Assembly: GCF_013408985.1 (NCBI RefSeq)
Contig: NZ_JACBZT010000001.1
Coordinates: forward strand, 2,356,001-2,420,000
Length of the DNA stretch: 64,000 nucleotides
Source: Petropleomorpha daqingensis
GTDB lineage: Bacteria; Actinomycetota; Actinomycetes; Mycobacteriales; Geodermatophilaceae
Direction: 5' to 3'
Part shown: in pieces, positions 8,475 through 16,050 of the stretch
How the letters are laid out: each line of letters opens with the position of its first letter
How positions within the stretch are numbered: the stretch's first letter is position 1
Notes under the pieces: model-generated
Seen by the model: the letters and a program-made list of their open reading frames with translations, nothing else
Databases searched by the model: none
Told to the model about the DNA's origin: nothing
Translations under genes and position numbers: made by a program

Positions 8475-9263
8475 GTGACGATCCCCGTCCGGCCCGGTGC
8501 CGCCCGCCCGTCGTCCCGGCCTGCCGCGCCCGACCCGCTGGCGCACCTGCTCGACCTGCCCGGCGTGCGGGACGCCGCCGACGCCTCCCGGACCGCCATC
8601 GACCGGCTGCTGGCGCACCGGCTGATGCGCAACCGCTCGGCCGAGGTCAGCACCGAGTCGGCGCTGCGCGGTGCCCGGGCGTCGGCCGCGCTGGAGGGCG
8701 TCGACGTCCCGCTGGCCGAGCTGCGCGCCGGTGCGGTCGACGACCCGGTCGTGCAGGGGTCGCTGCGGGCCTCGGCCGCGCTGGGGTCGATGACCGAGAC
8801 CTGGTCGCGGGCGCCGGGGCAGGTGCTGGCCCGGCTGCACGTGCTGGCCGCCGCCGACCTGGTCGACCGGTCGGCGCTCGGGCGGCCGGCGGCGCACGCC
8901 GGACCCCGGCTGACCGGGCTGTTCGGCCTGGTCAAGGTGGAGACGACGGTGCCGGCGGTGCTGCTCGCCGCGGTGGTGCACGGCGAGCTGGCCGCGCTCG
9001 CGCCGTTCGGCAGCGCGGACGGCGTCGTCGCCCGGGCCGCGGCGCGGCTGACCGGCATCACCCGGGGCCTGGACCCCAAAGCGGTGTCGGTGCCCGAGGT
9101 CGGCTTCGTGGAGCTGGGCCGCGAGGCGTACCTGGCGGCGCTCGCGGGCTACGCGTCCGGATCGCCGGAGGGCGTGGCCGCCTGGCTGGTGCACTGCTGC
9201 CGCGCCACCGAGCACGGTGCGGTGGAAGGGCTGGCGATCGCCGAGGCGATCCTGCGCGGCTGA
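8475..9263 (+). CDS. Fic-fold-like protein with degenerate active-site motif
   Basis: A 262-residue soluble protein, mostly alpha-helical. Its layout resembles Fic/DOC proteins: SAALEGVDVPLAEL (about residues 73-86) looks like the Fic N-terminal region. In APFGSADGVVARAAARL (about 174-190), PF and the distal Arg occupy the places of a Fic motif, but the catalytic His is Ala and GNGR is lost. It would therefore not be an AMP-transferase. Relatives are often labelled oxidoreductase without basis. Its conserved position beside the HAD phosphatase and the Tad locus matches Rv3662c of M. tuberculosis, from memory. Fold assignment is inference. Confidence 0.65.
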   Translation: MTIPVRPGAARPSSRPAAPDPLAHLLDLPGVRDAADASRTAIDRLLAHRLMRNRSAEVSTESALRGARASAALEGVDVPLAELRAGAVDDPVVQGSLRASAALGSMTETWSRAPGQVLARLHVLAAADLVDRSALGRPAAHAGPRLTGLFGLVKVETTVPAVLLAAVVHGELAALAPFGSADGVVARAAARLTGITRGLDPKAVSVPEVGFVELGREAYLAALAGYASGSPEGVAAWLVHCCRATEHGAVEGLAIAEAILRG

Positions 9264-9278
9264 GCGGAGACTGCAGGT

Positions 9279-10268
9279 ATGCAGTTCCTCGAGGTGCCGG
9301 GGCTGGGACCGGTCAGCCGGATCGGCCTGGGCACCTGGCAGTTCGGCTCGCGCGAGTGGGGCTACGGCGAGAGCTACGCCGAGCGCGGTGCGCGGGAGAT
9401 CGTCCGCCGCGCCCGCGAGCTCGGCGTGACGCTGTTCGACACCGCGGAGATCTACGGCTTCGGCCGCAGCGAGCGGATCCTCGGCGAGGCCCTGGGCGGC
9501 GAGCGGGGCGAGGTCGTCGTCGCCAGCAAGATCTTCCCGGTGGCGCCGTTCCCGCCGGTCGTGCGGCAGCGGTGGGCCGGCAGCGCGCGCCGGCTGGGTC
9601 TGCAGCGGATCCCGCTCTACCAGGTGCACCAGCCCAACCCCGTGGTCCCCGACTCGGTGACCATGGCCGGGATGCGCGAGCTGCTGGACGCCGACCGGAT
9701 CGCCGCGGCGGGCGTCTCCAACTACTCGCTCGCGCGCTGGCAGGCCGCGGATGCCGCCCTGGGTCGTCCGGTGGTCAGCAACCAGGTGCAGTTCTCGCTC
9801 GCGACCGCGGGCCCGCTCGCGGACCTGGTGCCCTTCGCCGAGCGGGAGGACCGCGTCGTCCTCGCCTACAGCCCGCTGGCACAGGGTCTGCTGGGCGGCC
9901 GCTACGACGCCGACCACCGCCCGGGTGGTGTCCGCGCGACCAACCCGCTGTTCGGCACCGAGAACCTGCGCCGGGTGCAGCCGCTGCTCGACGTCCTGCG
10001 CGAGGTCGCCGCTGCGCACGACGCGAAGCCGGCGCAGATCGCGCTGGCCTGGCTGCTGGGGCTGCCGCGGGTCGTGGTGATCCCCGGGGCGTCGAGCGTG
10101 GAGCAGATGGAGTTCAACGCCGCGGCGGCGGAGCTGCGGCTGGCCGACGACGAGCAGGCGGCGCTGACCGCCGCCGCGCGGGCGTTCACGCCGGTCTCGG
10201 GGATCCGCACCTTCGCCGACCACCTGCGCGAGCGGGTGGACGCGGTGCGGGAGCGGTTGGGGGTCTGA
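9279..10268 (+). CDS. Aldo/keto reductase
   Basis: A 329-residue TIM-barrel oxidoreductase. The catalytic tetrad can be read: Asp in LFDTAEIYGFG and its Tyr (about residues 51-56), Lys in VVASKIFPV, and His in YQVHQPNP. The C-terminal VIPGASSVEQMEFNAAA is the NADPH-binding region. It reduces aldehydes or ketones with NADPH; the physiological substrate is not evident. ATG at 9279 follows the previous stop by 15 bases, so the two may be co-transcribed. Confidence 0.92.
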   Translation: MQFLEVPGLGPVSRIGLGTWQFGSREWGYGESYAERGAREIVRRARELGVTLFDTAEIYGFGRSERILGEALGGERGEVVVASKIFPVAPFPPVVRQRWAGSARRLGLQRIPLYQVHQPNPVVPDSVTMAGMRELLDADRIAAAGVSNYSLARWQAADAALGRPVVSNQVQFSLATAGPLADLVPFAEREDRVVLAYSPLAQGLLGGRYDADHRPGGVRATNPLFGTENLRRVQPLLDVLREVAAAHDAKPAQIALAWLLGLPRVVVIPGASSVEQMEFNAAAAELRLADDEQAALTAAARAFTPVSGIRTFADHLRERVDAVRERLGV

Positions 10269-10285
10269 CCCGCCGTCGTGCGCGC

Positions 10286-11119
10286 TCAGGCGCCGCGGCG
10301 CCGCCAGCGACCGGGGACCGGGCCGGCGACCGCCCGCAGCGCGCGGTGCCGGGCGGCGTACCAGGCCAGCCCCACCACGGCCGCGCCGACGCCGACCGCC
10401 GCACCGGTCATGACCGGCGCGGGCGGGACCGAGAACCGGGACCGCATCGACACCGGCCGGACGAACTCCCGCACCGGCCAGCCGCGCTCGACCGCCGCCT
10501 TGCGCAGCGCGCGGTCGGGGTTGACCGCCGTCGGGTGACCGACCTCGGCCAGCATGGGCAGGTCGGTGATCGAGTCGCTGTAGGCGTAGCAGTCGGCCAG
10601 GTCGTAGCCGCCCTCGGCGGCCACCCGGCGCACCGCCTCGGCCTTGTTGTCCCCGTAGGCGTAGAACTCGATCTCGCCGGTGTAGCGCCCGTCGACGGTC
10701 ACCATGCGCGTGGCGACCACCCGGTCGGCGCCCAGCAGCTCGCCGATCGGCTCCACCACCTCGGCACCGCTGCTCGAGACGATCACGATCTCCCGGCCCG
10801 CCGCCTTGTGCTCCTCGATGAGGTCGGCGGCCTCGGCGTAGACCAGCGGGTCGACGATGTCGTGCAGGGTCTCGCCCACGATCTCGTGCACCGTGGCGAC
10901 GTCCCAGCCCGTGGCCAGCGCCGTGATCTGCGCACGCAGGCGCTCCATCTGCTGCGCGTCGGCGCCCTGCAGCGAGAAGACGAACTGCGCATAGGCAGCC
11001 TTGAGGACGGCCCGGCGGTTGATCAGGCCGCCCTGGAAGAACGGTCGTCCGAAGGCCAGGGTGCTGGACTTCGCGATGACCGTCTTGTCGAGATCGAAGA
11101 ACGCCGCAGCGCGGGTCAC
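10286..11119 (-). CDS. HAD-IB family phosphatase, membrane-anchored
   Basis: A 277-residue HAD hydrolase. Motif I is FFDLDKTV (Asp9 and Asp11), motif II is IVSSSGAE near residue 115, and motif IV is AYSDSITDLPML near 180, as in SerB-like IB subfamily enzymes. A hydrophobic C-terminal segment (about residues 236-255) suggests membrane anchoring. It sits divergently from ssd at the head of the Tad locus, the same arrangement as Rv3661/Rv3660c in M. tuberculosis. Substrate unknown. GTG start at 11119. Confidence 0.88.
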   Translation of the reverse strand: MTRAAAFFDLDKTVIAKSSTLAFGRPFFQGGLINRRAVLKAAYAQFVFSLQGADAQQMERLRAQITALATGWDVATVHEIVGETLHDIVDPLVYAEAADLIEEHKAAGREIVIVSSSGAEVVEPIGELLGADRVVATRMVTVDGRYTGEIEFYAYGDNKAEAVRRVAAEGGYDLADCYAYSDSITDLPMLAEVGHPTAVNPDRALRKAAVERGWPVREFVRPVSMRSRFSVPPAPVMTGAAVGVGAAVVGLAWYAARHRALRAVAGPVPGRWRRRGA

Positions 11120-11168
11120 AGTTCACGAGGGTAAGTGGAACCGCTGGTCGTGATACGGGTCGCACGCC

Positions 11169-11198
11169 GTCCACACCCGAACGGGTCATCCACAGATC
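11169..11198 (+). promoter_or_regulatory. Tandem TCCACA element, copy 1 (before ssd/tadZ)
   Basis: GTCCACA at 11169-11175 and ATCCACAGATC at 11188-11198 are separated by exactly 12 bp, so the TCCACA cores repeat every 19 bp. The element lies near the middle of the 126-bp gap between the divergent HAD and ssd genes, 47 bp from the ssd start. The same arrangement recurs before the Flp pilin gene and, reversed, before the gene at 21211. Each half resembles an [15 protein letters not shown] DnaA box, but the real binding protein is unknown. Confidence 0.55.
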
Positions 11199-11245
11199 CG
11201 CGACGGCCCTGGCAGATGTTGACCGATCCGGCGTGACTGGGAGCC

Positions 11246-12322
11246 GTGTCCGCTGTCATCCCCCGTGCTACCGCACGCGATCACCGCCCCCTCGTCGTCA
11301 GCTCCGACGAACGGCTCGTCGACGATCTGCTCCGCCTGCTCGCCGCCGCCGGGGCCGAGGCCGAGCTGGCCACCGGCGGTCCCGCCCTGCGCCGGGCGCA
11401 CCGCGGCGCACCGCTGGTGCTGATCGGTGCCGACGCGCTGCCCTCCGCAGCCGTCCTGGGGCTCCCGCGGCGGGCCGGCGTGGTGGTCGTCTCCACCTCG
11501 GAGCTGCCCGCGGCCGAGTGGGCGACCGCCGTGGAGCTCGGCGCCGAGCGCGTCGCGCGGCTGCCGGCCGACGAGGCTTGGCTGCTGTCCCGGTGCGCCG
11601 AGGCGGTGCGCTCGCCGGTCGAGGCCGGCTGGCTGATCGCCGTCGGCGGCAGCTGCGGTGGTGCAGGAGCGAGCACCGTGGCCACCGCCCTCGCCGTCGC
11701 CGCGGCGCCCGGATCGCTGCTCGTCGACGGCGACGCCGGCGGCGGCGGCCTGGACCTGCTCCTCGGGGCCGAGCGGGCCGAGGGGCTGCGCTGGCCCGAC
11801 CTGGTCGGGCTCCGCGGCCGGGTGGCGGGCGACGCGCTGCTCGCATCACTGCCCGAGAGAGGCGGGATCCACGTGCTGGCGGCGTCGCGGTCGCGGGCGG
11901 TGCCGGTACCGCCGGAGGCGCTGCTGGCGGTCGCGCTCGCCGGCCGGTCGAACGGGACGCCGGTCGTGGTCGATCTGCCGTGCGGCGATCCGGCCCTCGC
12001 CGAACCGGTGCTGGCCGAGGCCGATCTGGCGGTGCTGGTCGTCCCGGCGCGGCTGCGGGCTGCCTCGGCCGCGCGGCTCCTCCTGGACGGCGCCTGGTCC
12101 TCCGCGGTCGTGGTGTCGCGATCGGTGCCCGGAGGTCCGTCGCGGCAGGACGTGGTCGACGTCCTCGGCCGGTCGGTCCTCACCGAGCTGGGCCACGACC
12201 GGTCCGCGGGGCCACGAGGCGAGCGCGGTGAGCCACCGGTCGTCTCGGCCCGCTCGCCGCTCGGCGTGCTGTCCCGCCGGCTGCTCGCCGAGCTGCCGCG
12301 GCGCACCCAGGTGGCCGCGTGA
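11246..12322 (+). CDS. ssd: Septum-site-determining-like / TadZ ATPase (CpaE-like)
   Basis: A 358-residue protein with an N-terminal receiver-like region and a C-terminal MinD/ParA-like ATPase domain. GGSCGGAGASTVATALA (about residues 133-149) is the deviant Walker A, with Ser-Thr following GGAGA, and LLVDGDAGGGGLDLLLG follows at 157-173. In Tad systems this protein (TadZ/CpaE) localises the secretion machine; the [13 protein letters not shown] relative is called Ssd. GTG at 11246 opens the tad operon. Its stop overlaps the tadA start in a GTGA junction. Confidence 0.88.
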   Translation: MSAVIPRATARDHRPLVVSSDERLVDDLLRLLAAAGAEAELATGGPALRRAHRGAPLVLIGADALPSAAVLGLPRRAGVVVVSTSELPAAEWATAVELGAERVARLPADEAWLLSRCAEAVRSPVEAGWLIAVGGSCGGAGASTVATALAVAAAPGSLLVDGDAGGGGLDLLLGAERAEGLRWPDLVGLRGRVAGDALLASLPERGGIHVLAASRSRAVPVPPEALLAVALAGRSNGTPVVVDLPCGDPALAEPVLAEADLAVLVVPARLRAASAARLLLDGAWSSAVVVSRSVPGGPSRQDVVDVLGRSVLTELGHDRSAGPRGERGEPPVVSARSPLGVLSRRLLAELPRRTQVAA

Positions 12323-13461
12323 GCGGGCTGCCGCTGCTCGAGCGGGTCCGGGCCCGGTTGGCCACCGAACCCGGACCGCCGACCCGGGCCGCGGTCGCCG
12401 CGCTCGTGCACGAGGAGGCCGGCGGCCTGCTCGGCGACGACGACGTGCTGCGCGCGGTCCGCGAGGCGGTCGACGAACTCGCCGGAGCGGGGCCGCTCGA
12501 GCCGTTGCTGCGGCTCGACGGTGTCACCGACGTGCTGGTCAACGGCCCCGACCAGGTCTGGCTCGACCGCGGCGCGGGGCTGGAGCGCGCCGCCGTGCGG
12601 TTCCCCGACGACGACGCCGTGCGCCGGCTGGCCGTCCGGCTCGCCGCCACGGTCGGCCGTCGGCTCGACGACGCGGCGCCGTGGGTGGACGTCGGCCTGC
12701 CCGACGGCACCCGCCTGCACGCCGTCCTGCCGCCGGTCTCCGGCAGCGGCACGTGCCTGTCGCTACGGGTGCTGCGCCGCGCGACGCCGGATCTGACCGC
12801 ACTGGCGGCGACCGGCGCGTTCCCCGGCGAGAGCGAGAGGCTGCTCCGCGCGCTGATCGCCGGCCGCCACGCCTTTCTCGTCACCGGGGGCACGGGCGCC
12901 GGCAAGACCACGCTGCTCTCCGCGCTGCTGGGCCTGGTCGACCCTGGGGAGCGCCTGGTGCTCTGCGAGGACGCCGCCGAGCTGGCGCCGGCCCACCCGC
13001 ACGTCGTCCGCCTGCTCGGCCGGCCACCGAACGTCGAGGGCGCGGGCCTGGTCACGCTGCGGGACCTCGTCCGCCAGGCGCTGCGGATGCGGCCCGACCG
13101 GCTGGTCGTCGGGGAGGTGCGCGGTGCGGAGGTAGCCGACCTGCTCGCGGCCCTCAACACCGGGCACGACGGCGGCTGCGGCACGCTGCACGCCAACCGC
13201 CCCGCCGAGGTGCCCGCGCGGCTGGAGGCGCTCGGGGTCGCCGCAGGCCTGGACCGCGCGGCCGTGCACAGCCAGGCCGCCGCGGGCCTCGCCGTCGTCG
13301 TGCACGTGCGGCGGTCGGCCACCGGGCGGCGGGTCGGCGAGCTCGGCCTCGTGCGGCGCTCGGGGGAGTCGGTGGTGGTGGAGCCGGGATGGCGGGCCGA
13401 CGGCGGCGCGTGCCCGGCGGAGGAGCGGCTGCACGACCTGCTGACGGCGGAGGAGCCGTGA
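12319..13461 (+). CDS. tadA: TadA/CpaF-type secretion ATPase
   Basis: A 380-residue type II/IV secretion ATPase that powers assembly of Flp pili or pseudopili. It has an N-terminal helical region, TDVLVNGPDQVWLD (about residues 71-84), Walker A GGTGAGKTTLL (about 192-202), LCEDAAELAP, and the C-terminal GGCGTLHANRPAE, a His-box-like motif of this family. It is coupled to ssd upstream and tadB downstream through four-base overlaps. Confidence 0.94.
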   Translation: MSGLPLLERVRARLATEPGPPTRAAVAALVHEEAGGLLGDDDVLRAVREAVDELAGAGPLEPLLRLDGVTDVLVNGPDQVWLDRGAGLERAAVRFPDDDAVRRLAVRLAATVGRRLDDAAPWVDVGLPDGTRLHAVLPPVSGSGTCLSLRVLRRATPDLTALAATGAFPGESERLLRALIAGRHAFLVTGGTGAGKTTLLSALLGLVDPGERLVLCEDAAELAPAHPHVVRLLGRPPNVEGAGLVTLRDLVRQALRMRPDRLVVGEVRGAEVADLLAALNTGHDGGCGTLHANRPAEVPARLEALGVAAGLDRAAVHSQAAAGLAVVVHVRRSATGRRVGELGLVRRSGESVVVEPGWRADGGACPAEERLHDLLTAEEP

Positions 13462-14258
13462 TCGCGGCGCTGCTGTGCCTCGCCGCCGCTCTGTTCGCGT
13501 GGCCGGACCCGGCCGCGCTCCGCCGGTCTCGGATCGCCCCCCGGGCGCGGTCGCTGCGGTGGTCGGCGGACCTGGCACGGCCGCTGCCGGTGGCGGTCGT
13601 CGCGGCGGCGGTCGGTGCGCTGCTCAGCACGCCGTTGGTCGCGGCACTGGCCGCGGGCTGCGCAGCGCTGGCCGCCCGCGCGTGGCGGGCACGGCAGGGG
13701 ACGGCCCGCGACGAGGTCCGCCTGCGCCTGCTCGTCGCCGCACTGGCAGCGATGGCGGCGGACCTGCGCGCCGGCCGGCCGCTGGAGGCCGCCGCGGTGT
13801 CGGCCGCGCGGGGAACCGGCGACGACGACCTCGGCCGGGCGCTGCTGCGCGCCGTCCGGTCGAGCGCCGCACCGAGCTCGGCCCGCGCCGGCCCCGAGTC
13901 CGACGCGCTGCAACGGATCTCCGCGGCGGTCCGGCTCAGCACGCGCACCGGCGCCTCGCTGGCCGACGTGGTGACCGCGGTCGAGGACGACCTGCGCGCC
14001 CGGCAGCGGCACCGGCTCGAGCTCCGCTCGGCGGTCGCCGCGCCCCGGGCCAGCGCGACGCTGCTCGCCGGGCTGCCGGTGCTCGGCGTGGCGATGGGCA
14101 GCGGCATCGGCGCCGACCCGTGGCACGTCCTCACCGAGACCGGCACCGGCCAGGTGCTGCTGGTCGCCGGGGTCGGGCTCGAGGTCGCCGGCGTGGCCTG
14201 GTCGAACCGGCTGGTCGCCCGGGTGTCGCGACCCGGTGCGCCCACCGCGCTCCCGTGA
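13458..14258 (+). CDS. tadB: TadB-like inner-membrane platform protein
   Basis: A 266-residue type II secretion F-domain protein. It begins with a hydrophobic segment (IAALLCLAAALFAW), has a second membrane region near residues 50-75, and a central cytoplasmic F domain containing LVAALAAMAADLRAGRPLEAA and RTGASLADVV. Two hydrophobic segments end the protein. It should form the membrane platform with TadC beneath the pilus, driven by TadA. GTG at 13458 overlaps the tadA stop. Confidence 0.85.
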   Translation: MIAALLCLAAALFAWPDPAALRRSRIAPRARSLRWSADLARPLPVAVVAAAVGALLSTPLVAALAAGCAALAARAWRARQGTARDEVRLRLLVAALAAMAADLRAGRPLEAAAVSAARGTGDDDLGRALLRAVRSSAAPSSARAGPESDALQRISAAVRLSTRTGASLADVVTAVEDDLRARQRHRLELRSAVAAPRASATLLAGLPVLGVAMGSGIGADPWHVLTETGTGQVLLVAGVGLEVAGVAWSNRLVARVSRPGAPTALP

Positions 14259-14980
14259 CCGGCGACGCAGCGGCGCCGCTGCTGGTGCTCGCGACCGCGC
14301 TGCTGGTCTGGCCGTCGTCCGTCTCGCGCGCGTCGGAGCGGGTACGCGAGCTGGTCCCGGCGGTCGGCCGACGGCCGGAGCGCGGCGTCACGTTCGCGGT
14401 GCCGTGGCAGCGCCGGTTGCTGGCCGGTGCCGCCGGGTGCGCGGTCGGTCTGCTCGTCGGCGGGGTGGCCGGGCTGGTGCTGGCGGTGGGTACCGGAGTG
14501 GCGGCCGACCGGGTGCTGCGCCGGCCCGCCGACCCCCATGCCGGCGCGGCGTTCGAGCGCGAGCTGCCCGTGGCGGGGGACCTCCTGGCGGTGTGCCTCG
14601 CCGCCGGCATGCCGGTGGGGTCGGCGGTGGCGGCGGTCGCCGGGACGGTGGCGGAACCGCTCGCCGGTGCCCTGCGCGCCGTCGCGGGGCTCTACCGGAT
14701 GGGTGCCGAACCGCGCCGGGCCTGGGCGGACGCGCCGGAGGAGCTGGCACCGCTCGGGCGGGTGCTGGTGCGGGCAGGGGAGTCGGGCTCGCCCACCGGG
14801 CCGGCGCTGCGTGCCCTGGCGGCCGACGCCCGCGTGGCATCCCGGGCGCGGACCGAGCGCGACGTGCGGCGGGCCGGGGTCTGGGTGCTGGCGCCGCTGG
14901 GGCTGTGCTTCCTGCCGGCGTTCGTCTGCCTCGGCGTCGTCCCGCTCGTCCTCGGCATCGCCGGGCAGGTGTTCCGGTGA
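14255..14980 (+). CDS. tadC: TadC-like inner-membrane platform protein
   Basis: A 241-residue F-domain protein with membrane helices near residues 6-20, 55-80 and 215-240. The cytoplasmic part contains LPVAGDLLAVCLAAGMPVGSA and VRAGESGSPTGPALRALA, the pattern seen in TadB/TadC. It pairs with TadB as the second platform subunit. The GTG overlaps the tadB stop, which fixes the start. A 120-bp gap with a tandem TCCACA element follows before the pilin gene. Confidence 0.85.
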   Translation: MTGDAAAPLLVLATALLVWPSSVSRASERVRELVPAVGRRPERGVTFAVPWQRRLLAGAAGCAVGLLVGGVAGLVLAVGTGVAADRVLRRPADPHAGAAFERELPVAGDLLAVCLAAGMPVGSAVAAVAGTVAEPLAGALRAVAGLYRMGAEPRRAWADAPEELAPLGRVLVRAGESGSPTGPALRALAADARVASRARTERDVRRAGVWVLAPLGLCFLPAFVCLGVVPLVLGIAGQVFR

Positions 14981-14985
14981 CCGGC

Positions 14986-15015
14986 GTCCACAGCCGCGGG
15001 CGCGATCCACAGATC
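14986..15015 (+). promoter_or_regulatory. Tandem TCCACA element, copy 2 (before Flp pilin)
   Basis: GTCCACA at 14986-14992 and ATCCACAGATC at 15005-15015 are separated by 12 bp, identical in spacing and nearly identical in sequence to the copy before ssd. It lies six bases after the tadC stop and 85 bp before the pilin start, so it could give the pilin-TadE genes their own promoter control. Confidence 0.55.
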
Positions 15016-15100
15016 TGCCCGACGTCTCGGCCGGCGGTCATCGGCTCGACAGGCTCGGAACGCGACCCCGACCAGCGGGTCCCCGATCCCAGGAGTTGTC

Positions 15101-15328
15101 ATGCAGCAGAACCCGACCACCCGCCTGCACCGGTGCCGCACCGTGCTGGCCCGCCGCTGGGCGCGCATCCGCGCCACGGGGGAGGCGGGCATGAGCACCG
15201 CCGAGTACGCCGTCGGCACGGTGGCGGCCTGCGCCTTCGCCGCCATCCTGTACCGGGTCGTGACCGGCGGCTCGATCGTCGACGCCCTGGGCCGGTTGAT
15301 CGACTCCGCCCTGAACACGCTGTCCTGA
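15101..15328 (+). CDS. Flp-like pilin (DUF4244 family)
   Basis: A 75-residue prepilin-like protein. A basic leader (residues 1-29, rich in Arg) ends in Gly, followed by MSTAEYAVG, which has the Glu at mature position 5 typical of type IV pilins, and then a hydrophobic helix TVAACAFAAILYRVV. Cleavage would be after Gly29 and needs a prepilin peptidase not present in the window. ATG at 15101 follows AGGAG with five-base spacing. It is probably the major subunit of the Tad pilus or pseudopilus. Confidence 0.88.
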   Translation: MQQNPTTRLHRCRTVLARRWARIRATGEAGMSTAEYAVGTVAACAFAAILYRVVTGGSIVDALGRLIDSALNTLS

Positions 15329-15330
15329 CC

Positions 15331-15693
15331 GTGTCCCGGTTGCGCGGTGACCGCGGCATGGTGACCGCCGAGGCCGCGATCGTGCTGCCCGTCCTGCTGC
15401 TCGTGCTCGCCGGTGCCGTGGCCGCGGTGACCGTGGTGGGCGCCCAGATGCGCTGCGTCGACGCCGCCCGGGAGGGAGTTCGGGCGGCAGCGCGCGGGGA
15501 GGACCTTCAGGCCGTCCACGCGATCGTGTCCCGGTCAGCCCCGGGCGGTGCGGGCATGGCGCTCGCCTACGACGGAGATCAGGTCGAGGTCATGGTGACC
15601 ACCCGGGTCGCCCCGCTCGGCCCCATCCCGCTGCGGATCCGGGTCCGTGCGACCGCCGTGGCGCAGCGGGAGCCGGGCACGGTCCCGCCGTGA
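15331..15693 (+). CDS. tadE: TadE-like pseudopilin
   Basis: A 120-residue protein with the TadE N-terminal signature GMVTAEAAIVLPVLLLVLAG: a short basic start, Glu within the membrane helix, then an extracytoplasmic domain including REGVRAAARGED. TadE-like proteins are minor pseudopilins. The GTG is two bases after the pilin stop, and its TGA overlaps the next start. Confidence 0.87.
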   Translation: MSRLRGDRGMVTAEAAIVLPVLLLVLAGAVAAVTVVGAQMRCVDAAREGVRAAARGEDLQAVHAIVSRSAPGGAGMALAYDGDQVEVMVTTRVAPLGPIPLRIRVRATAVAQREPGTVPP

Positions 15694-16043
15694 GCGACCG
15701 CGAGCGCGGCTCGGCCACCGTCTGGGTGCTCGCGCTGGCCGGCGTGCTCGCCGTCGTCGGCGCGGCCGCGGTGCTCGTCGCGGCCGCTGTCACGGCGCGG
15801 CACCGGGCGGCCAGCGCCGCCGACCTCGCCGCCCTGGCCGGCGCCGGTCGCGCGGTCGTCGGTGACCCCGGCGCCTGCGCTGCCGCCGCCGACGTGGCCG
15901 GTGCCAACGGTGCCCGGCTGACCTCCTGCACGGTCGAGGACGGAGCCGTCGTCGCGGTCACCGTCGCGGTGCCCGCGCGGCTCGGACCCCTCGGCCGGTA
16001 CGACGCCACCGGCCGGGCCCGCGCGGGGCCGGCCGGGGGATAG
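15690..16043 (+). CDS. Rv3654c-type TadE-like secreted protein
   Basis: A 117-residue protein starting MSDRERGSATVWVLALAG, with one N-terminal membrane helix carrying GSATVW, then ARHRAASAADLAALAGA, a stretch conserved in the helicase/secretion-neighbourhood TadE-like family. Two cysteines (CAAAAD and SCTVED) could form an extracellular disulfide. It is the last gene of the tad operon, overlapping tadE by four bases and ending seven bases from the convergent helicase gene. Confidence 0.82.
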   Translation: MSDRERGSATVWVLALAGVLAVVGAAAVLVAAAVTARHRAASAADLAALAGAGRAVVGDPGACAAAADVAGANGARLTSCTVEDGAVVAVTVAVPARLGPLGRYDATGRARAGPAGG

Positions 16044-16050
16044 CCGCCGG

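Noticed and set aside
11160-15020. Tandem TCCACA elements as a replication origin
   Set aside because: Only two DnaA-box-like sites per locus, no AT-rich unwinding region, and no dnaA, dnaN or gyr genes nearby.
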